Notes: a model not told the origin generated them from the letters alone. DNA of 35,383 nt from Cytophagales bacterium (GCA_025358885.1 JANYHW010000126.1:1-35383); one strand, 5' to 3'. Shown: positions 8,638-17,445, numbered from the stretch's first letter. Program-made: numbers and translations.

Positions 8638-8693
8638 GGCATTAGGTCTCGGGGCCTGCCGGAACCAATGCCATATTCCTAATGCCCGATGCC
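8638..8693. repeat. 7-nt-period word array in a convergent gap
   Basis: Eight consecutive 7-mers tile this gap. The last four include caatgcc, taatgcc and cgatgcc, while the first (ggcatta) is the reverse complement of taatgcc. The outer words form a perfect 9-bp inverted repeat, 8638-8646 with 8678-8686. It lies between the convergent coiled-coil and MATE genes, where it could act as a bidirectional terminator-like hairpin. Confidence 0.55.
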
Positions 8694-8698
8694 TGGAG

Positions 8699-10105
8699 CT
8701 AGATTTTCACGGTCTTCCATGTTCCTCTTCGAAATATTAGTATTGCTACAACCGCGATGACAGACTCCGCGATGGCAATTGCCCAGAAAGAACCAGAGGC
8801 GCCCATCTCCAATTTTATTGCCAGCATATAGGCGAGCGGAATTTGAAAGAGCCAATAACCAAATAAGTTGATCACAGTCGGCGTGCGCGAATCCCCTGCC
8901 CCATTGAAAGCCTGCACGATGACCATGCCATATCCAAAAAAGACGTAACCGAACGCCACGATGCGCAGGCATTGTGTTCCATAACGAATCACCTCCGGAT
9001 CTGAAGAAAAGAACTGCATGATCGGCTCGGACACAAAGTAGAACACGATCGAAATCAATCCCAGGAAGATCATGTTCAGGAAACCTGCAGTCCATACTGA
9101 CTTCTCCGCACGTTCTGGTTGCCTGGCGCCAAGGTTTTGACCCACGAGTGTCGCGGCCGCATTGGCCATGCCCCATGAAGGCAATATCGTGAAGATGATC
9201 ACGCGAATGGCAATCTGGTAACCGGCAAAGGCCGCAGTGCCAAAATTCACAATGATTCGCGCCAGGAAGAGCCAGCTTGCCGTCGATATCAGAAATTGTC
9301 CAACGTTTCCGGAGGATACTTTGATAAGGCGCACAATGATATCCCAATCGATAATAATATTTTCTTTGTGAATCCTGATGATACCTTTTTCACCGGAGAG
9401 GAAATATAATTGATAAAGTACTCCTGCTGTGCGTCCAATGTTGGTGGCAATGGCAGCACCTTCAACTCCAATGGGTTGAATGGGTCCCCATCCAAAAATC
9501 AGGATTGGATCAAGTATCATGTTAAGGATGTTAGCAATCCAGAGCGACCGCATGGCGATGGCCGCATTGCCGGCACCGCGAAAAATTGCATTGATCAGGA
9601 AGAGTGATACGATAGTAAAATTTCCTCCCAACATCCACAGCGTATATCCGGAGCCGACGGCGATCACCCCTTCCGATGCCCCCATGAGTCCCAGGATATC
9701 CTTGTAGAATAGAATTCCGACGAGACTAATAAGCACCGAAAGCACGAGGCCAATGTAGAGGGCATTCACCGCTGCCACCGCCGCACCCGGTGCGTCTTTC
9801 TCACCAATTCTCCTGGCAACCATAGCAGTGGCTGCCATGCCAAGACCCATGGCCATGGAATAGACTATGGCTATGATGGATTCTGTAAGGCCTACAGCGG
9901 TTACAGCATTGTTATCACTCAGCCGGCTAATAAAGAAAATATCGACAACCGCGAGCAGTGATTCCATGGCCATCTCGAGGATCATGGGAATGGAAAGGAG
10001 AAAGATGGCACGGTTGATGCTGCCCTCAGTGAAATTTTGTTCTTCGCCATTGATGGCTTGTTTGAACAAAGTAAATACAGAAATTTTTTTTGTGGAATCG
10101 TTCAT
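8699..10105 (-). CDS. MATE family efflux transporter
   Basis: This is a 468-residue inner-membrane transporter of the multidrug and toxic compound extrusion family, using a Na+ or H+ gradient to export cationic or drug-like compounds. About twelve hydrophobic segments are visible in two halves, starting after a 27-residue cytoplasmic N-terminus. Family signs are I-P-M-I-L-E-M-A-M-E-S-L near residue 35, repeated at the start of the second half as V-S-S-G-N-V-G-Q-F, plus N-D-P-type and G-A-G-D-S-R-T-P motifs near 375. Length matches the family (450-480). It stands alone: the gap upstream is 478 bases long and structured, and the gene downstream is convergent. Substrate cannot be told. Confidence 0.93.
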   Translation of the reverse strand: MNDSTKKISVFTLFKQAINGEEQNFTEGSINRAIFLLSIPMILEMAMESLLAVVDIFFISRLSDNNAVTAVGLTESIIAIVYSMAMGLGMAATAMVARRIGEKDAPGAAVAAVNALYIGLVLSVLISLVGILFYKDILGLMGASEGVIAVGSGYTLWMLGGNFTIVSLFLINAIFRGAGNAAIAMRSLWIANILNMILDPILIFGWGPIQPIGVEGAAIATNIGRTAGVLYQLYFLSGEKGIIRIHKENIIIDWDIIVRLIKVSSGNVGQFLISTASWLFLARIIVNFGTAAFAGYQIAIRVIIFTILPSWGMANAAATLVGQNLGARQPERAEKSVWTAGFLNMIFLGLISIVFYFVSEPIMQFFSSDPEVIRYGTQCLRIVAFGYVFFGYGMVIVQAFNGAGDSRTPTVINLFGYWLFQIPLAYMLAIKLEMGASGSFWAIAIAESVIAVVAILIFRRGTWKTVKI

Positions 10106-10432
10106 GACTCGCCTGTGATAAATTGTAGAAGATGATTCGGCTCCCCCTGATCTGGGGAGAAGGTTGGAATTTGACGCAAGGTCAAATTAGCTGGGCGTGT
10201 TCATAGGCGAATGGTCCTGATTGAATCAGGACATACGGTAAAGATGAACAAAAGTTTGAACATCAGAAAAGGTCTAAGAAGTAATTCCGATGAAGTTGGA
10301 CCGGCTGCGCTTGAGAACCCTGCACGAAACGGTACACTCATGATATTATGGGTAGCCTGACGTTGGGACTCTTCACTTCATGGGCCTGAAAGAATTCGAA
10401 TTGATTCTTTTGACAAACTAGGGAAAAACAAA

Positions 10433-10454
10433 GAGGAGCCAAACCGAGCTCCTC
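10433..10454 (-). terminator. Terminator downstream of the first GloVer gene
   Basis: A 7-bp stem (10433-10439 with 10448-10454) around an 8-nt loop is followed on the minus strand by a T-rich run. It lies about 130 bases after the giant gene's stop. The plus strand also has a short T run after it, so it may work both ways. Confidence 0.6.
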
Positions 10455-10463
10455 CTGTTCTTT

Positions 10464-10491
10464 TAAAGACTAAACCTATAACCTGTAACTG
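10464..10491. repeat. 7-nt-period word array 3' of the first GloVer gene
   Basis: Four consecutive 7-mers read taaagac, taaacct, ataacct and gtaactg on the plus strand. They are similar but not identical and keep the exact 7-nt register seen in the other arrays of this window. Confidence 0.4.
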
Positions 10492-10533
10492 ACTTATTCG
10501 CAGGGCAAAGTACAGGGAAAGAAACTAGTGGGG

Positions 10534-10553
10534 AATACTCCTTTTGTGGTATT
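10534..10553 (-). promoter_or_regulatory. Shared ATACCAC motif, copy 1
   Basis: On the minus strand ATACCACAAAAGG matches 12 of 13 bases of a second copy at 15756-15779. An inverted repeat of 5 bp (10534-10538 with 10549-10553) encloses it. It lies about 30 bases 3' of the first GloVer gene. Role unknown. Confidence 0.35.
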
Positions 10554-10583
10554 TCTTTGTTATCCGAGCCGGGGTCTGGGCCG

Positions 10584-13500
10584 CTATTCTTTTACAAACT
10601 GATACGAATAGGCTTTTTGATTCTGGAATACTTTAACCACGTAGTTACCCCGGGCATAGTGTCTGACATCAAGTATAAGTTCCGCTCCTCCCAGGCTGGT
10701 CCTTTTTTCCATTGACTTTCCATTCAAATCATAAACTATGATTTCAACCAGGGAACCTTTTTCCAAATTCTTCAATCCAACAACGATTTCATCCTTGGCT
10801 GGGTTCGGGTAGAGAGATATGCTTTCAACTGCAGGATAGATTGACAGGTCACCGGTTATTGTCTGAACGGTAAAGGTAATTGGGTTGGTTGCCGTCTGAC
10901 CGTTAATGGTGACTGTGATCAGACCGGTTGTGGCTCCCGGTGGAACTGCTGTAATGATACCTGTTGCAGTACTTGCACTTAGGGTTGCTGCAACTCCATT
11001 GAATTTCACCACATTATTGGCAGGCGTTGGATCAAACCCAGTACCTGTAATATTAACCACTGTCCCCACCGATCCCAGAATGGGTGTGAACCCCGTGATA
11101 GAAATTACAGTAAAGCTAGTCAGGCTTGTCCCGATCTGTCCATTAACGTTAACCTTGATGGGGCCGGTGGTTGACGAAGGAGGAACCTTGGTTACAATGG
11201 TAGTTGGTGTAATACTGAGGATTGTCGCAAAAATTCCGTTAAGTGTTATGATGGTATTGACTGGGTCAAAATTTGTCCCGGTAATTGTAACGGTTGTTCC
11301 CACCGCACCAATAATCGGATTGAAACTTGCTATCATCGGCGCGGGTGTGAAATTTGTCGCACTAACGCCGGCCAATCCATTGGTAGTTATGGTAATTGGC
11401 CCCGTAGAAGCGAAAGGCGGGACAGTGGTTATTATCCTGGTTGATGTAGAGGAGGTGGCGGCAGAGACTGTTCCGTTAAATGATACCACATTGTTGGACA
11501 CAATTGGATCAAAGCTGGTACCATCGATTGTCACTACCGTGCCTGCAATTCCAAAAACCGGGTTGAAACCTGTCAGCGTAGGTCCAGGTATGAAATTAGC
11601 AGGGCTTAAGACAGTTCGTCCATTGACGGTTACTGAGATTGGACCTATAGTAGCAAGTGGTGGTACCGTAACCGTCAGGCTTGACACGGTAGAAGCCGTT
11701 ACGACTGCTTCTGTTCCATTGAATTTTACACTGTTATATCCCGGGATGGGATCAAAGTTAGTGCCAGTTAGAGTAATCGTTGATCCCACGGCACCCTTGC
11801 TTGGATTAATACTCAGCAAGGTGGGTGGAAATGAAATGAGGTTTCTGAATACCGATACCGTGCCTCCACCAAGATTACTTGTAACGATATCTAGTTTTTG
11901 ATCATTATCCACATCGGCAAGCGTGACGCTTGAAGGTATGTTAAGGTGGTCAGGGCTGCTGTTGCTAAAATCAACTTTTGGCGCAAATGAGTTGGTGTTA
12001 ATGGATCCAACCACTGTTGTATTTCTAAAAACAGATATGGTATTGCTGCCATTATTTGTCACAACAATCTCAGGCTTTCCATCCCCGTTGAGGTCACCAA
12101 TGACAACACCGGTCGAATTTCCTCCGGTAGCAAAGTCCACTTTCGGAGCAAATGAACTGGTTGTCAAAACGCCGGGAGTACTGATATTTCTAAAGATTGA
12201 AATTGTTTGATCGTTTGAATTCACCAGGACCAGCTCAGGTTTGTTATCCCCATCAAGATCACCAATGACCGGCCTGGTTGCCCCTTGTCCGGACGTAAAA
12301 TCAAGCTGAGAATCAAATGAAGTGGCTGATAGCCCACCAGCGATACTGATGTTGCGAAAAACAGAAAAGAGCATATTGGGTGTGTAGCGGGCTACCACCA
12401 AGTCAGGTTTATTATCCCCATCGAGATCCCCAATGGCTATTTTTCCACCATCAAAATTTGTTGATATGGATACCGCTGGCGCCAGCGTACCTGAAGATAT
12501 GATTCCAAGTGTGCAAGTATTCTTAAAAAGAGAAAGGGTATTACCAAAATCTGAGGTCACAATATCAAACCGTCCATCTGAGTCAAGGTCGCCAATGGCA
12601 ATACCTTCAGGATTCGTTCCGGTAGTAAACTCAACATATGAAGCAATTGAATTTGATGTGAATGTGCCTGGGGAAGCATTGTTCTTGAAGACTGAAATCT
12701 TATTGTTGACCACAATAGCGCTCACCAAGTCTGGTTTGGCATCACCATCAAGATCAGCGATGGCAAAATCATTTGGTCCGGAACTTGTAGAAAACCCTAC
12801 GGCCGGATTGAAAGAACTACCGGATAAAGGTACGGGTGTCGTTGCATTTCGCAATATTGATACGTTGTTCCGGAAGAAACTGGATGTGGCTAGATCGGAT
12901 CTTCCATCTCCATCCATGTCCGAAACCACTATTGTTCCTGAGAGAGGCTCCGTGAGCAATTCAACTATTGGTGCAAATGAATTCGCAGCAATTATTCCAT
13001 CGCTGAGAAATGTGGTGACAAATGGGCTACTTGAAGAGCAATTGAGTCCGGTAACGTTTACCGAAATTGGTTGGTAGTTCGCACCCGGAGGCACACGCAC
13101 CGTTAGTTGACTCTGCGATGCAGTCAGCACCGTCCCTTTGACGGCACCAAAGAAGACAATGTTATTTGATGGCAATGGATCAAAAAAGTTTCCATTAATG
13201 GTGACAATAGTGCCAATTGGGCCGCTGGCCGGAGTAAATCCTGAAATGGACGGTGCCGGTTGGGAAACCATCAGCGTTTGTTCCTGATAGTCACTTGCAT
13301 AATTTGCATTACCAGGTTGGCTCACACGAAGCACAGTGATTCCATGACTTACCAGAGTTACCTGATTGCCCGCGACGGTTGCCACCGAAGGGTTACTGCT
13401 CGTAAACGTAATTGGCAGTCCGGAACTTGCTGATGCGCTTATGGTAAACGTCGGATCGCCAAACGTCTTATTCGGCAAAGGGAGGAAAGTAACGCTTTGA

Positions 13501-15080
13501 TTTTGTTTTTGAATGGCTAACAACCCTCCAAATGATGATGCCCCGGTTCCGGCAAATGGATAGTTGGAAGACTGGAGATATGATGATCCATCCTTGGCCA
13601 AGCTTAATTCGAATCCGTTAGTGGAGGAATATAACTTACCATCCGGCAATTCGATCAGGTCTCCTGTAGGTCCGAATTCAAAGGAATTAGCCGAATAAAT
13701 AGTGGCAAATGCTGAACCATCTAAATTAAGGCTGAAGATAGTTCCGGCGTTGCCACTTCCTCCTCGATACCAGGTTGCACCATACAATTTGCCATCCGAC
13801 GACTGCATCAGGCCATTCTGAGACAGGTCATTCCCAATGTGCTTGTCGTCAAAGTCATATAGTTTCTCGAACCCTGAACCATCCTTATCCATCCTGAAAA
13901 TCGTCCCAAAGCCGTTGGCACCCTGGCCGTTCGTTACTCCATAGATCAAACCGTCGGAGGCCTCGATGATGCTACAGGGCTTTGTCCCTGTGGTTGCGCC
14001 GCTTGGATGAAAATCATACACAACCGTGAAGCTCGTTCCATTCGTATTCATTTTGAATACAGATCCATCAAATGGGTCACCGTCATTGCCGGAAGTCAAA
14101 CCATAAAAGAACCCATCAGATCCCAAAAGCAAGCCTCCGATAGGAGGATACGAGAGGCTTTTCACAATGGCGAATCCTGTGCCATCCAGTTTTATCTTAT
14201 ACACTATGCCGTTTTGTAATGAAGAGTAATAATACGGCCTCCGTGCAACTCCATAGAGAAATCCATCGGGCATTTCAAGCAAGTGGCCAGTAAGAATATA
14301 CCGGCCACTGATGCCGTCAAAGTCGTAAAGTTTGGTGTAGCCAGTGCCATCCTTTTTGATCTTATAAAATATCCCGAAGCCATTGGTCCCACCACTGACT
14401 GCCGTTCCATACAGGTCGCCATCCGATCCCAGGATTGGCTTGGCATCAGGGTCGGCCCCTTCCTGAGGAAAATCTTTTAGTTTCGTCGCAACGCCACCGG
14501 GGGTTATAGAGTAAATGCCTCCATTGCCGCTGGCATCACCATGTGGCTGGGTGAAGATAAAATTTCCGCTGACAGTTTCTATAAGGCTTGCGGGGTTGAA
14601 ATCACTAGTAGGCATCAGCAAACCACTACCCGTGTATAAAGTAGTAAGTCCCGTCCCGTTGGTTGCGACTCGGGAGACGCTTCCTGTTCCACCTCCACTT
14701 GTGGCGGCAAAATACAGATTTCCATCTGAACCCAACAAGAGGTTCCCGCCCGTAGTGCCCAAGATGGTATAACCGGTTCCATCAGGTCTTACTTTAAATA
14801 GGCTTCCATTTGACGGAGAGTAACCAAATAAGTCGCCATTGGCCATTTGAACTAAGTTACTGCCCCCAATTCCGAAATTGGCGAACTGTTTAATCTTGGT
14901 GTAGTTGGTTCCATCTTTGTGAATGCTGAACACGCCTCCTGGGCCTGCACTTCCCGAAATCCCATATAATGCTCCGTCAATCCCTTCTATGAGATTTCCC
15001 TCAGGATCAGCATCGGTTATACCATCAAAGTCCCATACTACCTGAAATCCGGTTCCGTCGGTATTGATCTTGAATATCAA
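10584..15080 (-). CDS. Giant T9SS surface protein, C-terminal fragment after an in-frame stop (GloVer, TIG, FG-GAP)
   Basis: The fragment of 1,498 codons continues, in the same frame, the signal-peptide fragment at 15084-15674; only the TGA at 15084-15086 and one codon separate them. Its own first codon is a TTG inside a repeat, so it is not a natural start. In order it holds about ten more GloVer tandem repeats (I-F-K-I-x-x-D-G-T-G-F type), a bacterial Ig-like domain, one IPT/TIG domain, seven FG-GAP/VCBS repeats (D-x-D-G-D-x-x-x-D calcium-loop type), four more IPT/TIG domains, and a T9SS type A sorting domain (S-L-Y-P-N-P-A-K-D near the start of the last 80 residues). The whole protein would be exported and anchored at the surface. 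A 1-codon repair gives 1,696 residues. Confidence 0.9.
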   Translation of the reverse strand: MIFKINTDGTGFQVVWDFDGITDADPEGNLIEGIDGALYGISGSAGPGGVFSIHKDGTNYTKIKQFANFGIGGSNLVQMANGDLFGYSPSNGSLFKVRPDGTGYTILGTTGGNLLLGSDGNLYFAATSGGGTGSVSRVATNGTGLTTLYTGSGLLMPTSDFNPASLIETVSGNFIFTQPHGDASGNGGIYSITPGGVATKLKDFPQEGADPDAKPILGSDGDLYGTAVSGGTNGFGIFYKIKKDGTGYTKLYDFDGISGRYILTGHLLEMPDGFLYGVARRPYYYSSLQNGIVYKIKLDGTGFAIVKSLSYPPIGGLLLGSDGFFYGLTSGNDGDPFDGSVFKMNTNGTSFTVVYDFHPSGATTGTKPCSIIEASDGLIYGVTNGQGANGFGTIFRMDKDGSGFEKLYDFDDKHIGNDLSQNGLMQSSDGKLYGATWYRGGSGNAGTIFSLNLDGSAFATIYSANSFEFGPTGDLIELPDGKLYSSTNGFELSLAKDGSSYLQSSNYPFAGTGASSFGGLLAIQKQNQSVTFLPLPNKTFGDPTFTISASASSGLPITFTSSNPSVATVAGNQVTLVSHGITVLRVSQPGNANYASDYQEQTLMVSQPAPSISGFTPASGPIGTIVTINGNFFDPLPSNNIVFFGAVKGTVLTASQSQLTVRVPPGANYQPISVNVTGLNCSSSSPFVTTFLSDGIIAANSFAPIVELLTEPLSGTIVVSDMDGDGRSDLATSSFFRNNVSILRNATTPVPLSGSSFNPAVGFSTSSGPNDFAIADLDGDAKPDLVSAIVVNNKISVFKNNASPGTFTSNSIASYVEFTTGTNPEGIAIGDLDSDGRFDIVTSDFGNTLSLFKNTCTLGIISSGTLAPAVSISTNFDGGKIAIGDLDGDNKPDLVVARYTPNMLFSVFRNISIAGGLSATSFDSQLDFTSGQGATRPVIGDLDGDNKPELVLVNSNDQTISIFRNISTPGVLTTSSFAPKVDFATGGNSTGVVIGDLNGDGKPEIVVTNNGSNTISVFRNTTVVGSINTNSFAPKVDFSNSSPDHLNIPSSVTLADVDNDQKLDIVTSNLGGGTVSVFRNLISFPPTLLSINPSKGAVGSTITLTGTNFDPIPGYNSVKFNGTEAVVTASTVSSLTVTVPPLATIGPISVTVNGRTVLSPANFIPGPTLTGFNPVFGIAGTVVTIDGTSFDPIVSNNVVSFNGTVSAATSSTSTRIITTVPPFASTGPITITTNGLAGVSATNFTPAPMIASFNPIIGAVGTTVTITGTNFDPVNTIITLNGIFATILSITPTTIVTKVPPSSTTGPIKVNVNGQIGTSLTSFTVISITGFTPILGSVGTVVNITGTGFDPTPANNVVKFNGVAATLSASTATGIITAVPPGATTGLITVTINGQTATNPITFTVQTITGDLSIYPAVESISLYPNPAKDEIVVGLKNLEKGSLVEIIVYDLNGKSMEKRTSLGGAELILDVRHYARGNYVVKVFQNQKAYSYQFVKE

Positions 15081-15083
15081 CCC

Positions 15084-15086
15084 TCA
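15084..15086 (-). other. In-frame TGA interrupting the first GloVer gene
   Basis: The codons on both sides encode one continuous GloVer repeat (G-G-V-N-L, stop, G-L-I-F-K-I), so a single base substitution or base-call error explains the break. Other genes here, such as nqrC and the tiny lipoprotein, end in TGA, so the codon is a true stop in this organism. Confidence 0.85.
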
Positions 15087-15674
15087 TAGATTCACTCCAC
15101 CCCCGGATGTCATACCATAAAGCATTCCATCCGAAGCTTGGAGCAAACCACCCTTTGGATTTCCCCCCTCAAGGCCGTTGCGATTAAAGTCATGGAGTTT
15201 TGCAAAGCCAGATCCATTGGAATTGATCTTGAATATATTGCCGTAACCACCGGCACCGTATGTACTGGTTGTCCCATATAAGAGTCCATCATTTCCCTGG
15301 ATCAAGTTCCCGGTCGGAATACCCCCAGTTGTATTGCTAAAGTCAAATAGTTTCGTGTAGCCGGTCCCGTCACTATTCATTTGATAAATTACACCGAGGT
15401 CATTTGCCCCACCTCGTGAAGTCATTCCGTATAATTTTCCGTTTGTTGCCTGGACTACAGGGCCCACAGGTATGGAACCTTCCGCATTGGCTGTGAAAAC
15501 TTTGGCATTCAAAAAATCGGACCCGTCTGAATTCAAACTAAACACAGAACCATATCCCGAATTCTGTGACTGGGTCGTACTGACTCCCCATAAACGAAAT
15601 TGAGGATTCTGGGAAAAACTCGGAATGGATGTTATGGCGAAGAATAAGGCAATGAGCAGTTTTCTAAGCGTCAT
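15084..15674 (-). CDS. Giant T9SS surface protein, N-terminal fragment (signal peptide, GloVer repeats)
   Basis: The ATG at 15674 begins a signal peptide of about 22 residues ending S-F-S-Q; an in-frame TTG 20 codons upstream lies across the promoter and is rejected. The mature part starts with Q-F-R-L-W-G, like the second paralogue, and carries three GloVer tandem repeats before a TGA at codon 197. The repeat consensus continues on the other side of that TGA with no shift in register: the stop replaces the residue that is Leu in the matching repeat of the paralogue. A complete promoter lies at 15706-15735. As read, the cell would make only a 196-residue secreted stub lacking the sorting domain. 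Confidence 0.85.
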   Translation of the reverse strand: MTLRKLLIALFFAITSIPSFSQNPQFRLWGVSTTQSQNSGYGSVFSLNSDGSDFLNAKVFTANAEGSIPVGPVVQATNGKLYGMTSRGGANDLGVIYQMNSDGTGYTKLFDFSNTTGGIPTGNLIQGNDGLLYGTTSTYGAGGYGNIFKINSNGSGFAKLHDFNRNGLEGGNPKGGLLQASDGMLYGMTSGGGVNL

Positions 15675-15705
15675 ACTTTGTACAATTGAAACTATAGGAT
15701 TGAAG

Positions 15706-15735
15706 CAAATGTAAAATTTTCGATACAGTCCCAAA
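15706..15735 (-). promoter_or_regulatory. Promoter of the first GloVer gene
   Basis: TACATTTG (15706-15713) matches the -7 consensus exactly and TTTG (15732-15735) lies 18 nt upstream. The implied start is about 25 nt before the ATG at 15674. The same -7 word precedes the second paralogue. Confidence 0.65.
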
Positions 15736-15755
15736 TCAAACTGTATATGCTTAAT

Positions 15756-15779
15756 GGATACACCCCTTTAGTGGTATCC
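15756..15779 (-). promoter_or_regulatory. Shared ATACCAC motif, copy 2, upstream of the GloVer promoter
   Basis: On the minus strand ATACCACTAAAGG is enclosed by a 6-bp inverted repeat (15756-15761 with 15774-15779). It starts about 20 bases upstream of the -33 element of the first GloVer gene, a position usual for an activator site, and also lies 44 bases 3' of the second GloVer gene. Nearby G-rich direct repeats (about 15780-15800) resemble it. Confidence 0.4.
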
Positions 15780-15822
15780 CCCAGGATATTACCCCCCAAA
15801 GGAATCCAGACAGATTTAAGTG

Positions 15823-17445
15823 CTACTCCCTGATGAAACGCGCAACATAAGTCTTATCACGGTGAACAACTTTTACGATGTATGAACCTGTCGGATAGTG
15901 AGCCACCGAAAAACTGATTTCACCGGATCCAAATGTCATTTGGTCCAGGAGTTTTCCGTTGATGTCATAGACAGTCATCTCTGCTTGCTTATTACGATCA
16001 CCGCCCTGCAATTTAACAAACACAATATTTCTTACCGGGTTGGGGTAAATGATCAAGCCAGGTGACGCCTGAGGAGAAATATCTCCGGTAATGACCAGGG
16101 CTAAATCTGCAGACGATTCACTAGTACAGTTGTCCACTGTGGTCTTGACAGAATAAACACCTGTTTCGGTTGCCGTGAAGGAAATGTTTATTGCATTGGC
16201 AATCGCTACACCATTTTTATACCATTGATTGCCAGAGGTAGCGCTGGAAGTTAGCACTGGGTTATTCAAACTGCCGGTTTGTGTTACGACTGGTTTCGCG
16301 GGAGTAACACAAATAGTTTGACTGCCTGATACTGGGTTAATGCTCAGGTTGCCAGGCTGGTACGCGGTGATCGTAACTTTGCCGGCTGTTAACGGAGTGG
16401 CAGTACTTCCCGAGATGGCGAGCACCAAAGGTGCAGAGCTGGTGAATGTCGGGGAAAGGGACGAAGAGGCAGTTGCTGATAGCTGAAATGGTGCATCTCC
16501 CACACGCTTGTCCGAGACCGGGCTGAATGAAAGGGTCTGTGGACTTGTAGGCACAAAAGCTACTTGCATTGTGTAAGGAGCAGAACCACTTTCGGTGGTA
16601 AAGTCGAAGACCTTGGTGAACCCGGTCCCGGTTGAGTTTACTTTGAACATGACTCCATTTGCGTAGGTCCCTCCACCGTATGTCATCCCATATATGTCCC
16701 CTGAGGGCGCAATTTTTAATTTCCCAAAATTAGGCCCGTAGCCATTGGACAGGCTGAAATCAAATAACTTGGAAAAGCCGGAGCCGTCCGTTTTGATTTT
16801 AAACAGGACGCCATCTCCCAGTGAAGATGGCCCATTTGTTCCACCGAAAGGTGTTACACCAATCAGATCTCCATCAGCCAATTGAGTTAATCCACCACTG
16901 GGATAGCTTCCGGTTAAGGTGCCGCTAAAGTCCATAAGTTTGACAAACTGGGTACCATCTGCCTTAATCTTGTAGATAGTTCCCAGGTTATTGGTTCCAC
17001 CCGTACCACACATACCATATAAATTTCCATCTGATGCGAGTAGTAATTCCTGGGGATAGCCGCCTGTTGTGGTTCCATTGAATTCGAACAAAACGGTATA
17101 AGCTGTTCCATTGGGATTAATCTTAAAAATCAAGCCATTTTGAAACGACCCTCCATTTTGGCAACTTCCGAGCAATTCGCCGGTGGGAAGTTGAATAAGC
17201 GTACCTGCTGGTCCATCGCCATGGACAAAATCAAATCCGTATTTGATCAGAGTAAATCCTGTTCCATCAAGTTTTATTTTATATATAACACTTCCGAAGC
17301 TCCCTCCGTTTGTTACACCATAGAGATCGCCATCCTGCGCTTGCAGCAGGCCGCCACTGGGGTCTGCTCCATGGCTACCATCAAAATCATGCAGAATGGC
17401 GAACCCGGTACCATCGGATTTTATTTTATAAATGGTTCCCAGTCC
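15823..17445 (-). CDS. Second giant T9SS GloVer protein, C-terminal fragment after a frameshift
   Basis: The frame is open from the TAG at 15823 back to the frameshift at 17444-17446. The first start-like codon inside it is a TTG at 17175, within a repeat, so it has no natural start of its own. It encodes six GloVer repeats, two of which lie upstream of 17175, then an Ig-like domain of the S-F-S-P-V-S-D-K-R-V-G-D-A-P-F type. Next come a second Ig-like segment with a Cys pair and W-Y-K-N-G-V, and a T9SS type A sorting domain starting at I-I-Y-P-N-P-V-R. It lacks the TIG and FG-GAP block of the first paralogue. Repairing one base gives a single protein of about 984 residues. Confidence 0.85.
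   Translation of the reverse strand, partial: GLGTIYKIKSDGTGFAILHDFDGSHGADPSGGLLQAQDGDLYGVTNGGSFGSVIYKIKLDGTGFTLIKYGFDFVHGDGPAGTLIQLPTGELLGSCQNGGSFQNGLIFKINPNGTAYTVLFEFNGTTTGGYPQELLLASDGNLYGMCGTGGTNNLGTIYKIKADGTQFVKLMDFSGTLTGSYPSGGLTQLADGDLIGVTPFGGTNGPSSLGDGVLFKIKTDGSGFSKLFDFSLSNGYGPNFGKLKIAPSGDIYGMTYGGGTYANGVMFKVNSTGTGFTKVFDFTTESGSAPYTMQVAFVPTSPQTLSFSPVSDKRVGDAPFQLSATASSSLSPTFTSSAPLVLAISGSTATPLTAGKVTITAYQPGNLSINPVSGSQTICVTPAKPVVTQTGSLNNPVLTSSATSGNQWYKNGVAIANAINISFTATETGVYSVKTTVDNCTSESSADLALVITGDISPQASPGLIIYPNPVRNIVFVKLQGGDRNKQAEMTVYDINGKLLDQMTFGSGEISFSVAHYPTGSYIVKVVHRDKTYVARFIRE

Larger units (their letters stand above)
10106..10583. other. 478-base gap with several inverted repeats, no gene seen
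   Basis: No coding frame of merit was seen on either strand. Upstream of the MATE start are three successive inverted repeats: 10141-10146 with 10154-10159 (6 bp), 10168-10175 with 10181-10188 (8 bp) and 10215-10223 with 10225-10233 (9 bp around one central base). Further on are the terminator (10433-10454), a 7-nt-period array (10464-10491), a promoter-like box (10506-10513) and a motif shared with the 15756-15779 region. The stretch 10240-10430 shows nothing I can name. Confidence 0.6.

Noticed and set aside
10106-10583. tRNA or other known RNA gene in the 478-base gap
   Set aside because: No cloverleaf, T-loop motif or other recognisable RNA family signature was found on either strand.
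10906-13077. Long plus-strand open frames opposite the first GloVer gene
   Set aside because: They are antisense shadows of a repetitive, stop-poor coding strand; they lack starts with signals, domains or promoters.
15084-15086. TGA read as an amino acid (alternative code or selenocysteine)
   Set aside because: Other genes here end at TGA, no Cys or Sec position is expected in the repeat at this site, and no adjacent stem-loop of the right kind was seen.
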